A DNA stretch of 64,000 nucleotides from Melastoma dodecandrum. Taxonomy: Eukaryota > Streptophyta > Magnoliopsida > Myrtales > Melastomataceae. The position numbers and the translations under genes are program-made. The notes under the pieces were generated by a model. The model did not search any database. It was not told where the DNA came from and saw nothing but the letters and a program-made list of their open reading frames with translations. The stretch spans positions 1,736,001 to 1,800,000 of the forward strand of contig JARUPY010000079.1 in the NCBI GenBank assembly GCA_029817715.1. Direction: 5' to 3'. Below are positions 57,406 through 64,000 of the stretch, piece by piece; position 1 is the stretch's first letter; each line of letters starts with the position of its first letter.

Positions 57406-57878
57406 CAGATAATATAAACATCCGCAAAGTGAACAAGCCAAGAGTAAGGCATACAAGGCCGTCGATCTCATCTGGCTCAGCCAAGTCTTTATGCCATGGA
57501 AGTTATCGAGATGTTCATTCCTTCATGAAACGGCCTCCTCGACCTGTAAGAAAAAAGCAACCATGTTCACTTGGGGATTCATCTTTTGAACATACTCAAC
57601 TTATCTAATGTTCTCTGATTCTTCTCAGAGGGTCAACTTGGCAAGGCTCGGAACTAAATCGTTATGGCGATATTGCAAGCACTATAGACTTGCAGTAAGT
57701 GTCACCAACAACGGCAGTGCTTTGCGCGCCTTTACAAGTTTTCTAACAGCCATGTATTTTCGATTCCGTGGCCAACTCGGGCCTCCAACCTCGAAAGATT
57801 GCAAATGCTCGACGCTGTTCAGCATCATTTCACGTCTCTGGTTCCTCCTGAAACATCTGTGTTTTCTCTGACAGCATC

Positions 57879-57984
57879 GGTTGTCTGAACTTCAGCCACC
57901 CTTGTTATATACAGAGGCTGAACGAGGGAGGGGTTGTCTGAACTTCAGCCACCCTTATTATATACAGAGGTTGAACGAGGGAGG
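57879..57984 (+). repeat. 53-base tandem duplication with duplicated splice acceptor
   Basis: GGTTGTCTGAACTTCAGCCA..TATACAGAGGCTGAACGAGGGA at 57879 repeats at 57932 with two base differences. It duplicates the acceptor TATACAG and the first codons of the last SAP30-like exon. Confidence 0.9.
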
Positions 57985-58075
57985 AGTGATAATCGACTTC
58001 GTCCGGGACATCAACAAGATGAAGAAGGCGGGCAGGTACGACCCTGAGAAATTCGGGACCTTCAACTGCATGTAA

Positions 58076-58490
58076 CTATAGTACCTTCCTCCTAACTATA
58101 TTAACGTGTATGCATAAACTAGCCCTTAAAAGTGGAATGATGTCTACATTAGAGATGGATATTTGGTTGAAGTTGGGGGCAGGACGTGTTCCGGGACTCT
58201 TGCGACTAACGTTCCCAACCATCACGGCCGGCGTTTCCTCATCAGTCGAGTCAGTACAGTGTTGAATGATCCCACAAAGTTACTCGGGAATGCAAGATAC
58301 GAAGCACCTGCTTCGTCTAATCACATACTGTTCTTTATCTCATGTTGAAGATCTTAGGTTTGCGCCGAAAGGGCGAAACATCCCGAACCACCGTTTCTAA
58401 TTTACAAACGTCGCTCAAGCCAAACATTTCCAGCTAAAACGAAGTTACTTATCATCCTTCGGGCGAAGTTACCAGGCACCAAGTTACTCC
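58076..58490. other. Between SAP30-like remnant and NAL1-like gene
   Basis: A 61-codon plus ORF at 58163-58348 (VEVGGRTCSGTLATNVPNHH) is unrecognised. The right part probably holds the 3' UTR of the NAL1-like gene, on the minus strand. Confidence 0.4.
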
Positions 58491-60751
58491 CTAAGACTCC
58501 GTTACATCATTGTCGGGTGCATCGGACCGCCTTCTCTTTGCGTCATTGTCGCCGAGCTGCAGAGAAACATAGACATCCTCGTCACAGTTATTCCTCAATG
58601 AGGAGAGGTTCTCAGAAGCCGCCCGGTCCAATAAGCGGAGGTTGTGATGGAGAGGAGACCGTTTGGAGCAGCTCGGAATGAACTCGTGCTCAATGCTGGG
58701 ACAAGCTGCATTGGCCCCATCCTCCAAGTTCAGGTCGGTATCCAACAGTGGCAGACTCCTGTTTGCACCACACGGTTTTACCTCCAAAGGGATGTGCTGT
58801 ATCTGAAGACCTAGTGACTCTTGTTTCTCGTCCAGGAGTTTCTCCTTGGCCGTAACAGCTTCTGCAGGAGATGAGTCCCCAACTGTCGAGCCAATCGCTG
58901 TTGCAGATGCGGCCCTCTGTTCTTGAACTGCCACTGACATCCATAACCCTTTCATCAGAAAACTACAGATAAAACGCTACATGCACCAACAATTTTTCAA
59001 GCAATTGAAAATGAACAGCCACCTTTTAACCTGTCGTTGGTTGTTATGAGATCAAGTTCGAGGAGATTAAGGAGGCGTCCAAGATCAACTCCACTAGTCC
59101 AGTTTTCGGGAGGCTGGCCAATCTTGAGCTTCAACCGACCCCTATTAGCGGTCCCGCCCCATATAATACCAATAGGCCGAGGCTTCTCCCTATCTTCACC
59201 ATTCAATATAATTAGACTTCCGCTGTCCCCTTCCAGATCGAAAGTTTGCTGGTTCTCACCTACCACAAGAAAATCGGTCAAGAAGCAGATGCCTTTCTCG
59301 TCATTGTACTCAAGCGCATATGCCAAAACAGTTCCATTTGTCAGCCCTGAACTTCGTCCAACCTTCATCACCTGTTTCCCAATAAGGCTATCAATAGGAG
59401 CCTGTAAGTCAATGATCTTAACATCGCCGATCTCCCCGACACCCCTTACGGAGGTAGTGACGGTGGACATGTCAAAATCATCAGAGAAGGGAATGAACGC
59501 CCCATCGGCTCTGACAAAAGTTTCTGGAGAAAGAGTGAAGATAAACAGGACAGGTTAGACAGAGTTGGATTCTACGGAGTCCTGGCTATGTTTTGAAGGG
59601 TTGGGTTTTACCTGGATTTATCCCTGCAAATATACCATACCAAAGCTCATCTGTGATGAATGAAGTAGCCCTTTCAACTGCCCCAAGGTACACACCAGGT
59701 CCAAGAGTTGGAGGCAAAGGATGGAACATTTTCTGGTTTGGGTAATCCAAGTCGACCGCAACATGCCGATTAGTGAGGAAACCAACTTGTCTATTCCCAG
59801 TTTGGCTCTTGACAATTGCACCAAGGGTCCCATATGTCTCTTGGCTAGCTACCTGTTGAAGAAGGCAACGGTCCGAAAAGGATGAGACATAGAGATTAGC
59901 GTGAGTAGCAATGTCCTTCAACTGGATGATACCCACTTAGAATGAAAAACATTTAACTATATGAATGGAAAAGAGGGAACCCACTGAGAACAAAACTAAA
60001 ACAGGCTACAGACTATATGAATGGCATTACCCCATTACCTGAGAACCGGAACCAATGCAAGGATCGCCACCGCGCAGGTCATCAACTATTTCAGTGTACA
60101 GTTGTTCTTTTGGGGTTGGCTCAGGAGCACCAAAATATGAGAACTCAACCACATCTACATCACACCACACTCCCCCGGGTCCCTGCACGGACAAAATACA
60201 TCTTTCAGAGTCCAACAGCAACAGGGTGTGGGATAGCGGCGAACACATTTACTGACCTCTAGGGCAGTCGGAAGACACTGAATAGGGCTGAGCCATTGCT
60301 TATGCACTTTCCTGGAGACAAAGACGACGATGGCTGGTATATCGGTCAGAACACCCCTTCGAATGCGAAATCCAATAGCAGTACCCAGACTATAGCATCG
60401 GAGGATCTTGCTGTGGAACGCTCTTATGGTCATGAGCTCAAGCAGGGTAGCAGCCTGCTGCCCCTTAGGCAGACGGCCAAGAGTTTCGGGTAGCACCCCT
60501 TTCTGCAAGTTGGTGAAGTAATTCGCACGCTCTTCGGCAGCATCGTTCAGTCGACTGGAGGTAGGCCAAGAGAAATAGGCAGCGCTGCTCTCACAATGTT
60601 GTCCAGCAGACGCAAAAGGCTGGAGAGTGGGCGGACTCAATGATGGCATGCTCGAATGACTGCAACAGTTCCTTTCGAGATCCAGAGCCGATTCTTCCGA
60701 TGGCGTCGAGCCGGAAAAACGGGCCCTGACATGTGCTCTCTTCTGATCCAT
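58491..60751 (-). CDS. NARROW LEAF1-type trypsin-like serine protease, 5 exons, 607 residues
   Basis: Exons: 60751-60257, 60182-60039, 59852-59612, 59523-59023, 58933-58491. Introns are GT-AG with matching phases, and the total reads 608 codons including stop. The protein starts MDQKRAHVRARFSGSTPSEE. A conserved block ILRCYSLGTAIGFRI lies in exon 1. The catalytic triad is His243 (FLTNRHVAVDL), Asp300 (VRADGAF) and Ser394 (LEGDSGSLIIL). After the protease domain come LLELDLI, an LxLxL stretch, and a polar C-terminus ending VYVSLQLG then a basic KRRR. Rice NAL1 and its relatives control leaf width, vein pattern and auxin-related growth, and rice NAL1 is reported to act on a TOPLESS-type corepressor. 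Start choice: a 5' UTR intron acceptor TTGCAG at 60765 precedes this ATG by 13 bases, and the N-terminus matches the family. All key residues are present, so it is likely functional. Confidence 0.92.
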
Positions 60752-61690
60752 ACTGTAGCATCACCTGCAATAAGATCATATGCAAGAGGAGACTCAATAT
60801 AACCATTTGCTCCAAATTCAACTAAAAATCCCTATACCTGATTAAGAGAATGCCACAGCCCATCCTCCAAACAAACCTGACCAATTACAAATGAACGAAA
60901 ACAGTAAAACCCAAAAACTCCGATGTCCTTCAAACACTTAAACCCTAACATCCTCAAGGGAGAACTGGGGGAACACCCACTCACAAAACGAATCATACCG
61001 GTCATCCGGAATACAGCACAAGGGCTACACTTTAAGCAAACTCCAAACTCCCCAAATCATCATCATCACCATCATCGCATCCCAACCCAGAGGCAGAAAC
61101 CACAAGGACCCGCGAAAGGAACACCGACAAAGCTCACACCTTTATCATCGACGGGGGTTGGGAATGTCAATCCGGGACCAGAACAGGCAAAAACAAGAAG
61201 AAAGACGTGATGGGCGAGGAAGTTAAAAGTCCCCCCTTATCTCAAACCCCACAACAAGTTAAAAGAAAGAGAAGGCCAGGCGGCGGGAGGCGGGCAGCAG
61301 GCAGCGAGGAAGGAAGTACCCACCAGTAAGTCAGTCAACGGTGGTCAGCACAAAATGAAAAACACGGGGATGGGAATAAGGGTCGACGCAATTTGGGAGG
61401 GAGGGGGACGGAATCATCTTGGGTTGTGGGTCATCACGTCGCTTTCATCCAGATATTAGTGGGAGGGAGGAAGTGAGGGAGGCAAAGGCAAAGGCAAAGG
61501 TAAAGGTAAAGGCAAAGGAGGAGAGTACAGCACACAAAGAGGAGGGCCAGAGCCAGACCATGATGTGGTTTTTCTTTGAATGGTCTGGAGGCGTGCAGAC
61601 CCACCCACAAACCCACCCCCCCCCCCCCCCACCCCACCTTCTTTGGAACTTGAACCCATCTCTGTCTGGTGCACTGCGATGTACAATTTT
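60752..61690 (-). promoter_or_regulatory. 5' UTR, leader intron and promoter region of the NAL1-like gene
   Basis: Inferred from position. An acceptor at 60765 shows the leader is spliced. A candidate donor AAAG/GTGTGA lies near 61140 (minus). The stretch 61250-61330 is pyrimidine-rich in minus sense, as plant leaders often are. Transcription start cannot be fixed from sequence alone. Short ORFs on both strands here are ignored. Confidence 0.4.
61482..61525. repeat. Hexanucleotide GGCAAA/GGTAAA repeat
   Basis: Seven units of AAAGGC or AAAGGT in a row upstream of the NAL1-like gene, with G-rich sequence before it. A run of about 15 C follows at 61617-61631. Confidence 0.85.
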
Positions 61691-62233
61691 ATTAGTATTT
61701 CATATTGGGAAATTATCGATATTTGGTATCATTAATACGTTAATTTTTTATTTTGGCGTATCGTTTAAAAAGTTTTAGATTTGGTCTTATTTCAATTTTA
61801 CTTTTTAATTTGGCCTTAATCGTAACGGCCGTTACGATTGACTGACGTGTCATTGACTGCTATGTCGAAGGTCCGACGTGTCTTCAAATTTGTCCATCGT
61901 GTCTGTGACGTGGCAAAAGTGTCTTCCAGCTTACCTTTTTTAGTGTGCACGTGGGTTATAATAAAAGAAAAAAATAAAAAATGGGGGTTAGGGTTTGGTG
62001 TACGTAAGTGATTTTAATCAGTGTAATTGGTCCTCCTTTCCTGGGTTGTTAGAAGTTGTTCCTTCTTGCCTTAGGTTTTCGTTCCTTTGATCACTTCTTT
62101 AGTTTTATTCCTTAGTGTTGTTTGTTCCTTCCTGTTGTTTGTTTCTTCCTATATGAGTTTCTGGGTCGAGTTTCTGGGTCGGGCATTCTGAGTTGTTTTT
62201 CAATTTTTTTGTTAAATGTACAGGTTGATAAGT

Positions 62234-62799
62234 ATGAGTTGTAGCGAGAGCTTCAAAACGGGTGCGGAATCTGCGAATTTCAGCTCTGTTACTAGTGAAA
62301 GGAGGTGCAAACATGGGATGCGAGCTGTATTGTACATCTCTTGGAGTAGAAGTAATCCAGGGAGACGTTTCTTTCGTTATCCAATGTGGAAGGTGATGTT
62401 TGTGTCTATGAATTTTTGTGTCTGATTTATGTGTCTGTGTCCGTGTTCTGAATTTTTTTTGTATTCTAATTTTTTCAACAGGATGATGATTGTGGCTTTT
62501 TCAGCCGGTATGACGATGTGATACCCCCTCGGCAGAAAGAAATAATATCGCGCCTCGTTGAGACTAAGAAGTTGTTAGAAAGTAAGGTCGAGCTGATGCA
62601 GAAGAGGGAATCTGCAATGGAAGATGTAATCAAGCATCTCGAGGCTCGGGTGATGAAGCATAAGATGTTCCAGTCATCCCATCAACTGGAACAACGTGCA
62701 AATCAAGCGATGATGAAAAAATTAGATAAAGATTTCAAGTTGATGACCTTTGTTGTATTAGTTTTAATAAGTGTTTTTGTATATGTAGCCCAGACATAG
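62234..62799 (+). CDS. GRF-type zinc finger, coiled-coil, C-terminal membrane segment protein (transposon-borne)
   Basis: Two exons, 62234-62392 and 62482-62799 (intron GT..CAG, 89 bases), giving 158 residues. The GRF finger spans residues about 26-67: CKHGMRAVLYISWSRSNPGR, then RFFRYPMW and DDDCGFFSRYDD. Of the usual zinc ligands, the second Cys position is His and the third, normally in FxCP, is Tyr (FRYP), so metal binding is doubtful. Residues about 75-130 are a helical, heptad-rich region (LVETKKLLESKVELMQKRES). The end FVVLVLISVFVYVAQT is a membrane-like anchor. Such short GRF-finger proteins are common in plant genomes and often sit in Mutator-like elements; their job is unknown. The frame is open. 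It faces the transposase. Confidence 0.7.
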
Positions 62800-63107
62800 T
62801 TATTGTGTATGTAGCCATGACTGGTTTTAATTAGTGGTATTTTAATCAGTTGAGATTTAATCAGTGGTGTTTTAATCAGTTGGTGTTTTAATCAGTTGAG
62901 ATCTAAAATAAGTTCTGACATAAAATGTCTCCATACATAAGTTTTGACAGAAAATGGCAGAAGGAAAATGTCTCCAGAAATGTTTTAATACATAAGGATC
63001 ATCCATACATAAGCTTAGGGAATGTTTTAATACATAAGGATTTCCAGAAAATGTCTCCAGAAAATGTCTCCAGAAATGTCCCATACATTCAGCCCAATCT
63101 CATCCAT
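62800..63107. other. Gap between the convergent genes, with short direct repeats
   Basis: TTTTAATCAGTTG and ATACATAAG/GTCTCCAGAAATG phrases recur three to four times in 62820-63090. No gene. Probably 3' flanks of both transcription units. Confidence 0.55.
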
Positions 63108-63988
63108 TCAGCTTTGTCCAAGCTCAGGGATCATGTCTCCAATTTCAGCTGCTGTACTCGAACCCGAACCATCTTCACCCCTTCTCTTGATGCAAGTCCT
63201 CTTGTTATGCCCTTCCTTGCCACATAACTTACACTTCACTCTCCAGTGATGTCCAGAACCTATAATACAGACTATATTCAATTTTTTAATTTGAAGAATT
63301 TCAAAATATATAATAAGGGATGTTATTTCATACCATAATCCCGATAGTTTTGTGATTCTTCTGCTGGTTCTGTGGCTTCTGCAGGTTCTGTGGCTTCTGC
63401 AGATTCTACAGCTTCTGTGGTCTGCGAATTGCCTGGCTATGAAGATGGTTGAGATGATGATGGCTGTGAAGATGGTTGTCTTCTGCAGGTTTTCCTGTTG
63501 TGTTCAAAGTTGCCACACAGTTTGCATGTCATCTGGAGGCCCTTCCTACTCAACTGACTTGAACCTGTCTTTGGGTCCTCCTCTTTGCTTTTCTTTCTGT
63601 TTTGTTTCCTAGGTCTTCCAGGCAACTTCTTATAAGGAGGTGGCCTAATTGGATCGCCCTCTACCTCTGGCCAGAATTTACTGCCTTCCAGTGGCTCCAG
63701 AACATGCATGTATGCTTGGCGATATGTTTCCATCTTGAAACAGGGATCAACATAGTCTTCTACCCTCCTCTTCATATACAAAATACAAGACAATGCATGT
63801 GTACACGGAATGTCATGTAATTCCCAAAATCTACATCTACAAGTTGTAGCCCTTAGATCAACTAAGAACCTATTTGAGTCGGCTAAAGGCATTGACACTT
63901 CAAATTTTTCAGTGATGGATGGTTTCACGACATGTCTAGCTGCAAGTTCTTTCATGCTCTCTATGTCTTCCCTAACATGTTGTGTCAT
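63108..63988 (-). pseudogene. MuDR-type transposase, C-terminal part with SWIM finger and two zinc knuckles
   Basis: The exon at 63988-63334 carries the region before the SWIM finger (KFEVSMPLADSNRFLVDLRA), the SWIM finger (CRCRFWELHDIPCTHALSC) and the tail (YVDPCFKMETYRQAYMHVLE, EGDPIRPPPYKKLPGRPRKQ). The first zinc knuckle is CKLCGNFEHNRKTC. An in-frame TAG at 63437-63439 follows; the same frame then continues with EATEPAEATEPAEE repeats to a donor at 63333. The last exon (63259-63108) has a second knuckle CKLCGKEGHNKRTC and ends at TGA 63108-63110. The catalytic half lies beyond the window. The stop may kill it or only shorten its tail. The second GRF gene lies opposite. Confidence 0.85.
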
Positions 63989-64000
63989 TAAATCAGTTCT

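Larger units (their letters stand above)
57180..58075 (+). pseudogene. SAP30/AFR-like histone-deacetylase-complex subunit, decayed
   Basis: Pieces fit the plant SAP30-like layout. An acidic start reads EHPTGNEEDDPDFGS (57220-57265). A basic Ser/Arg region follows (SISSGSAKSLCHGSYRD, SFMKRPPRPVRKKQP). Then comes the SAP30 core QRVNLARLGTKSLWRYCKHY (57624-57684) with a good donor GTAAGT after LA. In another frame NLERLQMLDAVQHHF (57790-57835) appears, and finally LNEGGVIIDFVRDINKMKK after a TATACAG acceptor (about 57972-58028), stop 58073-58075. SAP30-type proteins bridge Sin3 and histone deacetylase in the nucleus; Arabidopsis AFR1/AFR2 belong here. A shift near 57600 and two internal duplications suggest it is non-functional, but I cannot exclude a spliced product. 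Assignment is by pattern recall. Confidence 0.55.
61700..64000. mobile_element. Mutator-like element, left end inside window, continues past the right edge
   Basis: A GRF zinc-finger gene on the plus strand and a MuDR-type transposase on the minus strand face each other with about 300 bases between. This two-gene convergent layout is that of autonomous Mutator elements. A/T-rich sequence at about 61700-61810 (ATTTGGTATCATTAATACG and similar) may be part of the left terminal inverted repeat; its partner is not in the window, so the end is a guess. Confidence 0.55.

Noticed and set aside
59037..59558. 173-codon plus ORF
   Set aside because: Antisense shadow of exon 4 of the NAL1-like gene; it crosses an exon border with no conserved sequence.
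61434..61778. ORFs on both strands over the GGCAAA repeat
   Set aside because: The hexanucleotide keeps frames open; sequence is Lys/Ala or Leu/Pro repeats only.

Overview
This is a nuclear window from a flowering plant, most probably a eudicot. Host genes are split by GT-AG introns, and most of the rest is decayed plant-type transposable elements (Ty1/Copia, Ty3/Gypsy, Mutator-like, hAT-like). There is also an old integrated copy of a plant pararetrovirus. I see no bacterial features, CRISPR arrays, rRNA or clear tRNA genes.

Layout. 0.1-2.0 kb: remnant of a Mutator-like transposase followed by a plant mobile domain. 2.6-3.05 kb: dense palindrome array. 3.65-13.9 kb: three copies of one long LTR family. 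The first is split by a 3.8 kb insertion, and the second is a solo LTR with a perfect ATCTC target duplication. The third is a solo LTR that abuts a BEL1-like homeobox last-exon fragment. 14.8-15.8 kb: eroded Copia pol. 17.6-18.1 kb: telomere-like A/T-rich repeats. 18.97-27.15 kb: one near genome-length caulimovirid-like element on the minus strand, with promoter, poly(A) signal, primer binding site and broken ORFs. 28.4-31.2 kb: internally deleted Ty3/Gypsy element. 32.06-39.81 kb: remnant of a large-LTR element that encloses an antisense receptor-kinase pseudogene. 39.8-43.5 kb: tandem pair of PLAC8-family genes, one broken and one intact. 44.0-51.1 kb: Copia element interrupted by a hAT fragment and by a gag-only Gypsy element. 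52.4-56.9 kb: nearly full-length but broken Copia element. 57.2-58.1 kb: decayed SAP30/AFR-like gene. 58.5-60.75 kb: intact five-exon NARROW LEAF1-type protease gene. 61.7-64 kb: end of another Mutator-like element, with a GRF zinc-finger gene convergent to the transposase.

Only two host genes look intact: the PLAC8-family gene (42262-43439, minus) and the NAL1-like protease gene (58491-60751, minus). The GRF-finger ORF at 62234-62799 is also open, but it belongs to a transposon. The remaining coding sequence is mobile-element or pseudogene debris, so the window records layered insertion rather than a co-regulated gene set. All functional calls rest on motif and family recognition by eye; no alignment or database search was run.
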